A DNA stretch of 64,000 nt from Acidobacteriota bacterium (lineage in GTDB: Bacteria > Acidobacteriota > Terriglobia > Acidiferrales > UBA7541), in NCBI GenBank assembly GCA_003224525.1, contig QHZB01000183.1:1-64000 (forward strand). Direction: 5' to 3'. Below are positions 17,203 through 26,335 of this stretch, one piece after another. The position numbers were made by a program, and so were the translations under genes. Position 1 is the first letter of the stretch; each line of letters opens with the position of its first letter. The notes beneath the pieces were generated by a model that saw only the letters and a list, made by a program, of their open reading frames with translations, searched no databases and was not told where the DNA came from.

Positions 17203-18876
17203 CTACGGTTTCGTATCTGGATCTGACCTGGCTGATATGGCGTCAGGAACTTCTGTCAATGAGTGAGCTCCTTGGCGGGTGAGATAGAGGACGAATGGAG
17301 TCACCTCGAACTGCATTTTCTCGGATTCGGCCACCGCGCCAACTGGCGTGGACTTGAGCATCTGTAGATGATCGTTCCACGGTTCGATCTTGATGCGTCC
17401 GCCGAGCGGCAGCGCAGCAATGATGTTGGCCGCTGGCTTTTCATCAGACGTCTGGCCGGAGAATACTGCGGAGAGGACGGTCCAGCTTGCCTGGACTCTG
17501 TTGCCCAGGTGAGGACTGATAAGGTTGGGGATCGCCTTCGACCGTTCCTTGAGCGCTTGGAGAAACAGTCGGGCGGTTCCGGACTGATCCTTGTATGGCG
17601 ACTTCATCAACAGTTCGATCCCCTTCTGGTTCGCTGCCTGTTCCTCTTCCGGTGTGCGAGCAAAGCCAAAGTGGCGGAACGTCTCCTTTTCGTCGAACCG
17701 CACGCGACTGAGGAACGCGAATTGGGAGTCCATGCGATGTCCCAGCACCACGTGACCGAGCTCGTGCGCGAGAATAGCCGCAAGGCTGGCCTCGTCAGGA
17801 AGCACGTCCACCAAGCCGCGACTCAGGACGATGGTGTGGCCTATTGTGAAAGACTCAAGCGTAGAGATCATCAGCACACGGCAACGGACCTCCGGCTGAA
17901 TGTCCAGGCCATTGGTGACCTCCAGGTTGTTGACCACCGCTTCGAGCACCTTATCCACCTCACCATAGAGCGCCATCAAGCCCAGCTGCTCCATGCTGTC
18001 CATGACGTTGTTTTCAGCCTGACGGTCCCAAGAGCGTTCTGCTTGAACCGGCGAGTAGTCGTTGGCCCCTTCTGCCTCATCCTTCACCGGTCCCTCCACC
18101 AGGACTTTGCTCAGCTCTTGCTCTTCCCGGGCGTGGCCAAGATCGTAGCCCCATAGGCGCGTCTGCGCCCTGAATGGCTTGAATCCCAGCTTCTTCGTCT
18201 GTGGGTCTTGGGCATCGCCCTCTTGGCTGTAGATGAAGGCCGGGAGCCATTGGTTCTTTCCCGCATTTGTGCGCCAACTGTCGAAATTGAAGTAGTTGCT
18301 GATCATTGACGAGCCGCCATAGGCTCCGTTGAAACGGACGATGTGATAATCCTGATCCTCCACCCAGATCCGGCCGACGAAGCGTCCTTTGTCGTTCTTC
18401 CTTACTGGATCGACGTCGAAGACCAAACAACGAACTTCGCCCAGGAACTCGCGCCGAACGTACTCAAAATTGTAGTGCTGGCGATCGAAGCCATACATGT
18501 CCAGGTAGATCATCTGCAGGAAGCCCTCAGGGAGAAATTCCGTAGAGAAGAAGCTTCCCAAGCCGCCGAATATCTTGTTGTGCTTGGTTCCACTGCCGCG
18601 GGTCAGCGGTTCGAGTTCAACACCCTTCGCCAGCTCGGCGCGGCCCAGAAAATACTTGTCGCCATTCGGCACTGAGCCCAGATGCTTATCCGGGCGAAGA
18701 TTCTGGATGTACGTCTCCACCAGCGGCGAGTACTGGCGAAGCGACTGCATTTCCACCTGCTCTTGCGCCACAATTTTGTCCAACACTTGGCTAAGTGTCG
18801 TCGCTTGCTGTGCGGCTGCGGCCAGCGGCAACGCAGCAAGCGCAAAGGCCCTAGTCAAGATGTTCAGGGTCCGCAT
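17203..18876 (-). CDS. Secreted M48-family zinc metalloprotease
   Basis: 557 aa from the ATG at 18874-18876, which starts a signal peptide ending in AAAAQQ; an upstream in-frame start (18909) lacks that advantage. The catalytic motif is HELGH (in LAHELGHVVLGHRMD, about residue 369), typical of M48 peptidases. Before it are ~320 residues with no recognisable fold, including a beta-rich lipoprotein-like stretch (about 120-210). No membrane helices follow the active site, so it is a periplasmic protease rather than HtpX. It may act in envelope quality control. It stands alone; 200 bases without a gene separate it from the paralogue pair. Confidence 0.85.
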   Translation of the reverse strand: MRTLNILTRAFALAALPLAAAAQQATTLSQVLDKIVAQEQVEMQSLRQYSPLVETYIQNLRPDKHLGSVPNGDKYFLGRAELAKGVELEPLTRGSGTKHNKIFGGLGSFFSTEFLPEGFLQMIYLDMYGFDRQHYNFEYVRREFLGEVRCLVFDVDPVRKNDKGRFVGRIWVEDQDYHIVRFNGAYGGSSMISNYFNFDSWRTNAGKNQWLPAFIYSQEGDAQDPQTKKLGFKPFRAQTRLWGYDLGHAREEQELSKVLVEGPVKDEAEGANDYSPVQAERSWDRQAENNVMDSMEQLGLMALYGEVDKVLEAVVNNLEVTNGLDIQPEVRCRVLMISTLESFTIGHTIVLSRGLVDVLPDEASLAAILAHELGHVVLGHRMDSQFAFLSRVRFDEKETFRHFGFARTPEEEQAANQKGIELLMKSPYKDQSGTARLFLQALKERSKAIPNLISPHLGNRVQASWTVLSAVFSGQTSDEKPAANIIAALPLGGRIKIEPWNDHLQMLKSTPVGAVAESEKMQFEVTPFVLYLTRQGAHSLTEVPDAISARSDPDTKP

Positions 18877-19190
18877 AATGGCTTCCAAACCCGTGGGTGA
18901 CAGAAACAACCCCTTCCGCAGGCTACCCTACAGAGGGCAAACTGCCATCTGTACCGAGGACCAGTTTAGGAACAGCGTACTTGTCGTTTGGCGAGCTGGA
19001 CGAAATGGCGACGGTTTGATAGGAAAATTAGAGCAATCTAAATTGCGGTCGCTTGCTCTTACAAACCGGTAGTGACATCGTTGAGCTATTCACTTACGAG
19101 GAGGTACCTCACGCGCATCAACTGCGAAACATCGCCCTCTCGGCCATTATTCGACAAAGTTCTGATAAACGCTTGCCGGAAACTACTACC

Positions 19191-19205
19191 ACTACTGAGA
19201 GTAGT
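19191..19205. repeat. Short inverted repeat, possible operator
   Basis: ACTACT-GAG-AGTAGT (19191-19205) ends six bases before the -35 box of the lactate promoter, a common place for a regulator site. No regulator gene is adjacent. Confidence 0.35.
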
Positions 19206-19211
19206 TATCGC

Positions 19212-19240
19212 TTGACAAGAACGCCGTAAGGAAGTATCTC
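19212..19240 (+). promoter_or_regulatory. Promoter of the lactate permease/glcDEF operon
   Basis: TTGACA (19212-19217), 17 bases and TATCTC (19235-19240). It leaves a leader of ~120 bases before the GTG of the permease. Confidence 0.55.
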
Positions 19241-19368
19241 AGCGACCGAAACGCAAGGCTTCCCGGATAAGAGCGGTGGCTCAGCTAGGCACTCTTACTT
19301 TTCGAGGGCCGTTTGGGAAATGGGGCTCGCCGAAATTTCAAGAAAATTAGTGTGCTGGAGGTTCGGCT

Positions 19369-21084
19369 GTGACTTGGACACAAGTTTATGATCCGCTGGG
19401 ACACTGGTGGCTTTCGACGCTCGTTGCGGCGCTGCCCATCATCGTCCTGCTAGGCCTGCTGGCGGGGTTAAAAGTACGGGCGCATCTTTGCGCCGTCGCC
19501 GGTGCGGCAACAGCCGTCATTTGTGCAATCGTCGTCTTCGGAATGCCTGCTCGCCTTGCCCTTAGTAGCTTTTTCTACGGCTCGGCTTTTGGTCTCCTCA
19601 AAATCGTCTGGATCGTTATCGCCGCCGTCTTTCTCTATGACATTTCCGTTGAAACCGGCCAATTCGAAATCATGAAGCATTCCGTCGCGGCCCTCACTCC
19701 GGATCGCCGCTTGCAGCTCCTGCTCGTGGCCTTCAGCTTTGGCGCTTTCATCGAAGGCTGCGCCGGATTCGGCGCACCCGTCGCTATCGCCGGAGCGTTT
19801 ATGATCGGCCTCGGTTTCAAGCCGTTCCAGGCCGCCGCGCTCAACCTCATCGCCAACACGGCGCCAGTCGCCTGGGGGGCCATCGGGACTCCCGTGCATG
19901 CACTGGCCAGCGTGACGGGGCTGCCGGAAAGCGATCTGAGCGCGATGATCGGCCGCATTCTCCCCATCACCGCGGTCATCGTGCCCTTCTGGCTAGTTCG
20001 CGCAATGGTCAGCTGGTCGGAAACGTTCGAAGTCCTTCCGGCGATTCTCGTCGTAGGAGGCTCCTTCGCCGCCACGCAGTGGTTCTGGGCGAATTACATG
20101 GACAGCAACCTTGTGGACATCGCCGCCGGAGTCGTTTCCCTGGTAGCCACGATGGTTTTCCTCCGCGTGTGGCAGCCGAAGCGAATCTGGCGATTTGAAG
20201 ACGAGCGCGTCGAAGATGCCGCAAAGGTGGAACGCAACGAAGTGGCTAAGCACTACACGGCCGGCCAGACCGCCAAGGCTTGGCTGCCCTTCGCAATTCT
20301 CTCCGTCCTCGTGCTCCTGTGGGGATTGCCCAGCGTAAAGTTGGCCATGAATAAGGCGACGACGCCGGCCTTCAAGGTGATGATGCCGGATGGCAAACCT
20401 CGGCCCGGCCCGGCGGGATGGGACTGGCCGTATTTGCATGGCAAAGTGTTTCGAACGGCGCCCGTTGTGCAGAAGGCCACCGCCGAAGCCGCGCGTTTCG
20501 ATTTCAATTGGCTCACGGCCACTGGAACAGGGTGCTTCCTGTCAGCTATTCTTGCTGGCCTGCTTCTCGGTCTCGGGCCGGGCAAACTCATGAAACTTTT
20601 TGGCCATACACTTGTCCGATTGCGGTTCGCCATTGTCGCGATGACTTCTATGCTCGGCCTGGGCTACGTTACGCGCTACTCTGGCATGGACGCAGTTTTA
20701 GGTCTCGCATTCACGCGAACGGGCTGGTTCTTTCCTTTCTTCGGCACTTTCATCGGCTGGCTCGGAGTAGCCCTCACGGGCAGCGACACGTCTTCAAACG
20801 TTCTCTTCGGCGGCTTGCAGAAAATCACTGCCCAGCAGCTCAACCTCAGCCCCATTCTCATGTGCGCAACAAACAGCGCCGGCGGCGTGATGGGCAAAAT
20901 GATTGATGCGCAGTCCATCTGCATCGCTACCGCCGCCACCAACCAGGTCGGCAACGAAGGCTCCATCTTCCGCTTCGTCTTCTGGCACTCCGTGGCGCTC
21001 GCAGCCATCGTCGGCATCATCGTCATGATATACGCCTACGTCTTCCCACAATTCATCCCCAATGGGTTGAACTTCATTCACTGA
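19369..21084 (+). CDS. lctP: L-lactate permease family transporter (LctP)
   Basis: 571 aa, about 12-14 membrane helices, normal for the family. LctP proteins import L- or D-lactate and glycolate with protons. Recognisable family stretches include FGAFIEGCAGFGAPVAIAGA, PVAWGAIGTPVHAL and LTGSDTSSNVLFGGLQ. The start is a GTG at 19369 with GGAGG (19357-19361) ahead of it. The three glycolate/lactate oxidase genes follow on the same strand, 30 bases on, so transported lactate or glycolate is likely oxidised by them. One hydrophilic insert (about 325-370) is longer than usual. Confidence 0.93.
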   Translation: MTWTQVYDPLGHWWLSTLVAALPIIVLLGLLAGLKVRAHLCAVAGAATAVICAIVVFGMPARLALSSFFYGSAFGLLKIVWIVIAAVFLYDISVETGQFEIMKHSVAALTPDRRLQLLLVAFSFGAFIEGCAGFGAPVAIAGAFMIGLGFKPFQAAALNLIANTAPVAWGAIGTPVHALASVTGLPESDLSAMIGRILPITAVIVPFWLVRAMVSWSETFEVLPAILVVGGSFAATQWFWANYMDSNLVDIAAGVVSLVATMVFLRVWQPKRIWRFEDERVEDAAKVERNEVAKHYTAGQTAKAWLPFAILSVLVLLWGLPSVKLAMNKATTPAFKVMMPDGKPRPGPAGWDWPYLHGKVFRTAPVVQKATAEAARFDFNWLTATGTGCFLSAILAGLLLGLGPGKLMKLFGHTLVRLRFAIVAMTSMLGLGYVTRYSGMDAVLGLAFTRTGWFFPFFGTFIGWLGVALTGSDTSSNVLFGGLQKITAQQLNLSPILMCATNSAGGVMGKMIDAQSICIATAATNQVGNEGSIFRFVFWHSVALAAIVGIIVMIYAYVFPQFIPNGLNFIH

Positions 21085-21114
21085 TGGGGCAAGCTTCTTC
21101 TTGCATTCCGGTGG

Positions 21115-22572
21115 ATGAATCCCATGGAAGTGCGCATTCTTGATGAGTTCCGAACGATCGTGGGCGGCCGCGGGCTGATTTCTTCGCCCGAAGAACTTCA
21201 TACTTACGAGTGCGACGGCCTGACCAATTTCCGAGTCATGCCTCGCGCGGTCCTGCTGCCAAATTCTACTCAACAAGTTCAGGCGGTCGTTCGACTTTGT
21301 CACCGTGAACGAATCCCGTTCGTGGCGCGCGGCTCGGGCACAGGCTTAAGCGGCGGGGCGCTCCCCGTTGAAAACGGGATTGTCATCAGCCTGGCGCGAA
21401 TGAATGGCATCCTCGAGGTTGATTTTCCAAATGCGCGCGTGGTCGTCGAACCGGGGGTCATCAATCTCGACGTAACCGGACGCGTCGCGCCGCACGAATA
21501 TTTCTATGCCCCCGATCCTTCTTCGCAATCGATCTGCAGCATCGGCGGAAACGTGGCCGAAAATTCCGGCGGCGCGCATTGCCTGAAGTACGGTTTTACC
21601 ACAACGCATGTCCTGGGCCTGGAAGTCGTTCTTCCCGATGGCTCGCTCGTCCATCTCGGCGGAAAAACACTGGACACCCCCGGCTACGACCTTGCCGGCG
21701 TTTTCGTGGGCTCGGAAGGCACTCTCGGCGTTGCCACCAAAATCATTCTGCGGATTGTGAAGCGGCCTGAGTGCATTCAAACGTTGCTGGCCGCTTTTCC
21801 TTCCACAAACGAGGCAGGCGCGGCGGTGAGCGATATCATCGCCGCCGGAATGTTGCCTGCCGCCATCGAAATGATGGACGACCTCGCCATTCAGGCTGCA
21901 GAAGCCGCGGTACACGCGAATTATCCGAACTGTGGCGGCCTGCTGCTCGTCGAACTGGATGGTCCCGTCGCGGAAGTCGAAGCCTTGATGACCCACGTCA
22001 ATGAGATTTGCCGTTCGAATGGCGCGTCGGAAATTCGCAAGGCGCAGTCGGACGCGGAACGCGCGCTCGTTTGGAAGGGCCGCAAGGCCGCTTTTGCAGC
22101 GATGGGCCGCATCTCGCCGAACTACATTGTCCAGGATGGCGTCATTCCGCGCACAGCTCTTCCCCAAGTGATGAGCGAGATTGCACGCCTGAGCCAGGAA
22201 ACAGGACTGCGGGTAGCCAATGTGTTTCACGCAGGCGATGGCAATCTCCACCCGCTGGTTCTCTACGACCGCCGAATTGCCGGCCAAGAAGAAACCGCCG
22301 AACTTCTTTCAAGCAATATTCTCGAATTGTGCATCGCCGCTGGCGGCTCAATCACCGGCGAACACGGCGTTGGCGAAGACAAAAAGAAAATGATGTCAAA
22401 AATGTTTGCCGAGCCCGATTTGGTGACCATGCAGCGTGTTCGCTGCGCGTTCGATCCACTGCAGCTTTCGAATCCCACGAAAATCTTTCCGACCCCGCGC
22501 CTCTGCGGCGAAAAACCGGGGGAATACGTGCCGCGCCCGCTTGAATCCGCGGGGATCGCGGAGCGCTACTGA
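21115..22572 (+). CDS. glcD: Glycolate/D-lactate oxidase FAD subunit GlcD
   Basis: 485 aa. The FAD-binding PCMH fold has the PFVARGSGTGLSGGA loop and CSIGGNVAENSGGAHCLKYG. The C-terminal FAD-oxidase domain ends with SITGEHGVGEDKKKMM, diagnostic of this family. It oxidises glycolate or D-lactate to glyoxylate or pyruvate and passes electrons via GlcE and GlcF to the respiratory chain. ATG at 21115; another ATG at 21124 is possible. GlcE starts 9 bases later. Coupling to a lactate permease favours lactate as substrate. Confidence 0.92.
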   Translation: MNPMEVRILDEFRTIVGGRGLISSPEELHTYECDGLTNFRVMPRAVLLPNSTQQVQAVVRLCHRERIPFVARGSGTGLSGGALPVENGIVISLARMNGILEVDFPNARVVVEPGVINLDVTGRVAPHEYFYAPDPSSQSICSIGGNVAENSGGAHCLKYGFTTTHVLGLEVVLPDGSLVHLGGKTLDTPGYDLAGVFVGSEGTLGVATKIILRIVKRPECIQTLLAAFPSTNEAGAAVSDIIAAGMLPAAIEMMDDLAIQAAEAAVHANYPNCGGLLLVELDGPVAEVEALMTHVNEICRSNGASEIRKAQSDAERALVWKGRKAAFAAMGRISPNYIVQDGVIPRTALPQVMSEIARLSQETGLRVANVFHAGDGNLHPLVLYDRRIAGQEETAELLSSNILELCIAAGGSITGEHGVGEDKKKMMSKMFAEPDLVTMQRVRCAFDPLQLSNPTKIFPTPRLCGEKPGEYVPRPLESAGIAERY

Positions 22573-22581
22573 CGCCGGCCG

Positions 22582-23874
22582 ATGGACGCCGCAACCAAAT
22601 CCGAAGCGAGCGGCTTGCATTCGGCGCTGCGCTACAAATTCATCGCCCTCGTTGGGAATGAATATGTGCGGGCGGCGACGGCCGCGGATGCGGTTGCCAG
22701 AGCGCAGCCGAAACTGGTGATTGAGCCAGGAACGGAAAGAGAGCTTGCCGAGATTTTGCGGCTTTCGAATGAGGCGGGGCTGGCGGTGATTCCGCGGGGC
22801 GGAGGAACGAAACTCGGGTGGGGAAATTCGCCAGCGCGAGCGGACTTGATTTTGTCAACGGTGCGCATGACGGAAATCATCGAGCACGCCTGGGCGGATC
22901 TCACTGTAACCGTCGAAGCCGGTTGCACTATTCAAAGATTGCAGGAAACCCTCGGGCAACATGGCCAGCGTTTGGCGCTTGATCCGCTGTGGCCGGAAAA
23001 GGCCACCGTCGGTGGCGTGCTCTCCACCAACGACAGCGGCGCATTGCGCCTTCGTTTCGGCGCGCTCCGCGACCTCATCATCGGTGTCACCATTGCTCTT
23101 CCCGACGGCACGCTCGCAAGCAGCGGCGGCAAAGTTGTAAAAAACGTCGCCGGCTACGATCTTCCCAAGCTCGTCACCGGGGCCTTTGGCACTCTCGGCG
23201 TCATCACGCGTGCCGTTTTCCGCCTCCATCCGCTTCCTCTCAATTCGCATTTCTTCAGCATTTCCACTGTGAATGCGGAAGAGACGCAGAAATTGGTCCT
23301 CGCGGTTCAGGATTCGAAACTCGCTCACGCCTTTCTTCAGTCGCATTTCTCCGATGAAAAACCTCCGGCCTCGGACATTCTCTTTGAAGGCACCGAGGCC
23401 GGCCTCGCGGCCCAGGAAACTCAACTGCGCGTTCTCGCCGCGCCTGCAAGCGTTTGTGCGGCTTCCAACTCATCCTGGACGGCGCGCCAGGAGCTTTGGG
23501 CTTTTTCCGATCCAGCGAGCGCGGCCATCGCGAAAATCAGCATCTTGCCAACAAACATGGCGCGCACGATGAAACTGGTGGCGCATTCGGCAAAAGCGCA
23601 GCAGCTCCGGTGGAAAGCCTTATGGTATGCAACGGGCCTCGGATGGCTTCGATTGGAAGGCAAGCCGGGTGCGTTGTGCGCGGCGCTTCAGGCGCTGCGC
23701 GGCGAATTGCAAGGCCAGGATGGTTCACTTGTCGCGTTCCATCGTCCGAGCAAGATGCCGGCATTCGACGCCTGGGGAACCGCCAGTGATGCGCTGCCAT
23801 TGATGAAAGCGGTGAAGCAGCAGCTCGATCCAAAAAACACTCTGAATGCTGGCCGGTTTGTGGGTGGCGTTTGA
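22582..23874 (+). CDS. glcE: Glycolate/D-lactate oxidase subunit GlcE
   Basis: 430 aa. N-terminal PCMH-type FAD fold with VIPRGGGTKLGWG and TVGGVLSTNDSG, then the FAD-pocket loop GGKVVKNVAGYDLPKLVTGAFGTLGVI, which is characteristic of GlcE. The substrate-binding half is shorter than in GlcD. It forms the second flavin subunit of the membrane-associated complex. Its stop (23872-23874) overlaps the GlcF start by one base, so the subunits are translationally coupled. Confidence 0.9.
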   Translation: MDAATKSEASGLHSALRYKFIALVGNEYVRAATAADAVARAQPKLVIEPGTERELAEILRLSNEAGLAVIPRGGGTKLGWGNSPARADLILSTVRMTEIIEHAWADLTVTVEAGCTIQRLQETLGQHGQRLALDPLWPEKATVGGVLSTNDSGALRLRFGALRDLIIGVTIALPDGTLASSGGKVVKNVAGYDLPKLVTGAFGTLGVITRAVFRLHPLPLNSHFFSISTVNAEETQKLVLAVQDSKLAHAFLQSHFSDEKPPASDILFEGTEAGLAAQETQLRVLAAPASVCAASNSSWTARQELWAFSDPASAAIAKISILPTNMARTMKLVAHSAKAQQLRWKALWYATGLGWLRLEGKPGALCAALQALRGELQGQDGSLVAFHRPSKMPAFDAWGTASDALPLMKAVKQQLDPKNTLNAGRFVGGV

Positions 23875-25202
23875 TGGAAGACTTGACCGCAAAACAGGAA
23901 TGCGCGAGCGCCTTCGACGCGCACCATCCGCCTTCGAATGCGATCATCGAAAAGTGCGTTCACTGCGGATTCTGTTTGCCCGTGTGTCCCACCTATGTGA
24001 TGTGGGGGCAGGAAATGGATTCACCGCGCGGCCGCATCTACCTCATGAAGATGGCGAGTGAAGGCGCCGCGGAAATGAATTCGACTTGGGTGAGCCACTT
24101 CGATAGCTGCCTCGGCTGCATGGCTTGCATGACCGCGTGCCCGTCCGGGGTGGACTACGGAAAACTCATCGAGGCGACGCGCGCGCAGATCGAGCGAAAG
24201 ACCGAACGCTCGGCAGTAGAAAAGCTCCACCGGCGATTTATGTTTGAAACTTTTACGCGGCCAGAGCGCTTGCGGCGAATGCGCTTGGCGCTGCTTGCCT
24301 ATCAGAAGTCCGGATTGCAGGCCGTCGTGCGCAGCTTGGGCCTGCTGAAGCTTTTGCCGAAGAAGGTAAAGGCGATGGAAGCGCTGCTTCCCAAGCTTCG
24401 GCCGCGTGAAGCGGTCGCGGAAGTCACGCCGGCCGCCGGCACGAAGCGCCGCCGGGTTGGTTTGCTGCTGGGTTGCGTGCAGAGGGAATTCTTCCCGCAA
24501 GTCAATGCCGCCACGGCGCGCGTTCTCGCCGCAGAAGGCTGCGAAGTCGTCGCACCGGAGACGCAGCCGTGTTGCGGAGCTCTTCTGGTACACGCCGGAG
24601 AGGAAGCCGCGGCGGTGGTGCTGGCGAAAAGGACGATTGAGGCGTTCGAACGCGCGGGCGTCGAGACGGTCGTCACCAATGCCGCCGGGTGCGGCTCAAA
24701 CGTGAAAGAGTACGGCCACCTGCTCCGGGATGATCCCGAGTACGCCGATCGAGCCAAGATCTTCTCAGCAAAATGCAAAGACATCAGCGAAGTATTGGCC
24801 GGCCTCGAGCCGCGCGCCACGCGCCATCGGCTCAAACTGCGCGTGGCGTTCCACGATTCGTGCCACTTGCAGCATGCACAGGGCGTTCGCTCGCAGCCCC
24901 GTGCTTTGCTCTCCAGTATTCCCGGGCTGGAGCTTGCGGAAATTCCCGAGGGCGCCATCTGCTGCGGCTCTGCGGGAATCTTCAACCTCGTGCAGCCCGA
25001 TGCCGCGAATGATCTTGGGGACCGCAAGGCGGGGCTCATCGTTCCGTTGAATGCAGACGTGGTGGCAACGGGAAATCCCGGATGCGTTTTGCAAATGCAA
25101 TCCGCACTGGCGCGCCATGGCCAGAAGACTCCTGTAGTGCACACGATTCAACTCGTGGATGCGTCCATTCGTGGCGTGTCGATCGAATCGCTGCGGAGTT
25201 AA
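23874..25202 (+). CDS. glcF: Glycolate/D-lactate oxidase iron-sulfur subunit GlcF
   Basis: 442 aa. Two N-terminal 4Fe-4S motifs are intact: CVHCGFCLPVCPTY and CLGCMACMTACPSG. Two CCG-domain repeats follow (QPCCGALLVHAG, AICCGSAGIFNL), as in heterodisulfide-reductase-like subunits. It carries electrons from the flavin subunits to quinone. The ATG at 23874 overlaps the GlcE stop; a TTG at 23871 also lies in frame. Last gene of the operon. It converges on the Ldh2-type dehydrogenase, only 17 bases away. Confidence 0.93.
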   Translation: MEDLTAKQECASAFDAHHPPSNAIIEKCVHCGFCLPVCPTYVMWGQEMDSPRGRIYLMKMASEGAAEMNSTWVSHFDSCLGCMACMTACPSGVDYGKLIEATRAQIERKTERSAVEKLHRRFMFETFTRPERLRRMRLALLAYQKSGLQAVVRSLGLLKLLPKKVKAMEALLPKLRPREAVAEVTPAAGTKRRRVGLLLGCVQREFFPQVNAATARVLAAEGCEVVAPETQPCCGALLVHAGEEAAAVVLAKRTIEAFERAGVETVVTNAAGCGSNVKEYGHLLRDDPEYADRAKIFSAKCKDISEVLAGLEPRATRHRLKLRVAFHDSCHLQHAQGVRSQPRALLSSIPGLELAEIPEGAICCGSAGIFNLVQPDAANDLGDRKAGLIVPLNADVVATGNPGCVLQMQSALARHGQKTPVVHTIQLVDASIRGVSIESLRS

Positions 25203-25219
25203 TCCAATCCCGCAAAATG

Positions 25220-26311
25220 CTACTCGAAGGAAATGCCGGTTTTCCGGGAGATGTCGCGCAACTCCTCGACCACGGGCAAAATCAGGGGCACGCCTTTCTT
25301 GCACCGCACTTGTTCCATCTCGCGTTCGGGATCGCCGGGGATCAGCGGGCCGTTGGTGCCAGGCGCCGGTTTGGTGGCACGAAAGACGCGGACGTAGTCG
25401 TCGATCTGACGCTTGAAGGAATCACCATCCACAAAGCCGTCGATGCGCATGGCACCGAAGAAATGGCCGATGCCCTTGCCGACGCTGCGTTTCGGAATTT
25501 CCTGGCGAAGGGCGAACGGCGGCGCAAACGGCCCCCAATTCGCGCCGCTGAGAACTCCGCACAGGGCGTCCACCATAATGGCGAGACCGTAGCCTTTGTG
25601 TCCGCCCCGGTCGCGATCGGAACCAAGAGGCAAGAGCGCACCTCCGTCGACCATGTCATCCGGATTGGTTGTGGAGCGGCCCTCGCTGTCGATGGCCCAG
25701 CCTTCGGGAATCGGCTCGCCTCGCCGGCGCGCAATTTCAATTTTTCCGTACGCGGCGGCGCTAGTGGCCATGTCCAGCACGATGGGCGGTTCTTCCTTGC
25801 CCGGAAAGGCGATGGCAATGGGGTTGGTGCCAAGCATGCGCTCCGCACCCCACAGCGGCGCGACTAGCATGGTCGAATTCGTCATCGCCCAGCCGATCAG
25901 GTCGCGTTCCAGAGCTTTGAGCACGTAGTAGCCGGCGATGCCGAAATGGTTGGTATTGCGCACGCTGGCCCAACCCGAGCCGGCTTTCTCCGCCATGTCC
26001 ATAGCAATCCGATTCGCTTGCGGGCCCACAACTAAACCCAGGCCGTTGTCGCCATCCACGGTCGCTGTACTCAGCGTCGAGCGCACCACTTTGATTTCAG
26101 GTTTGGGATTGATCCGTCCCTCGCTGAGCATGTCGAAATAACTGTGCAGCCGGGCCACGCCATGCGAATCAATGCCGCGCAAGTCCGCGGAAGCGAGCAC
26201 CTCGGCTGCTTCGATCGCATCGTTCTTGGGGACTCCGAAGTGCAGGAACACGCGAGCGCAAAATTCGCGCAAGACCTCGATAGAAAAAGCCTTTGCTTCA
26301 ACGTCGCTCAT
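25220..26311 (-). CDS. Malate/L-lactate dehydrogenase family (Ldh2-type) oxidoreductase
   Basis: 363 aa, full length. The family differs from classical Rossmann dehydrogenases: the catalytic region shows GIDSHGVARL (conserved His) and the cofactor region shows NTNHFGIAGYY, LGTNPIAIAFP and GGHKGYGLA. It would interconvert a 2-hydroxyacid such as malate, lactate or ureidoglycolate with its 2-oxo acid using NAD(P). ATG at 26309-26311; the MFS gene ends 24 bases upstream on the same strand, so both are probably one unit. The carboxylate island around it favours malate or lactate. Confidence 0.88.
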   Translation of the reverse strand: MSDVEAKAFSIEVLREFCARVFLHFGVPKNDAIEAAEVLASADLRGIDSHGVARLHSYFDMLSEGRINPKPEIKVVRSTLSTATVDGDNGLGLVVGPQANRIAMDMAEKAGSGWASVRNTNHFGIAGYYVLKALERDLIGWAMTNSTMLVAPLWGAERMLGTNPIAIAFPGKEEPPIVLDMATSAAAYGKIEIARRRGEPIPEGWAIDSEGRSTTNPDDMVDGGALLPLGSDRDRGGHKGYGLAIMVDALCGVLSGANWGPFAPPFALRQEIPKRSVGKGIGHFFGAMRIDGFVDGDSFKRQIDDYVRVFRATKPAPGTNGPLIPGDPEREMEQVRCKKGVPLILPVVEELRDISRKTGISFE

Positions 26312-26335
26312 ATTGATCGTAGTTCATCGCGAGCT

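Larger units (their letters stand above)
18877..19368. other. 492-base intergenic region with divergent regulatory sites
   Basis: No convincing gene. It separates the leftward protease from the rightward lactate operon. Visible structure: the 10-base palindrome GAGGTACCTC (19101-19110), the short inverted repeat at 19191-19205, a consensus-like promoter at 19212-19240, and a weak TAAGAG...CTCTTA pair in the leader. Confidence 0.5.
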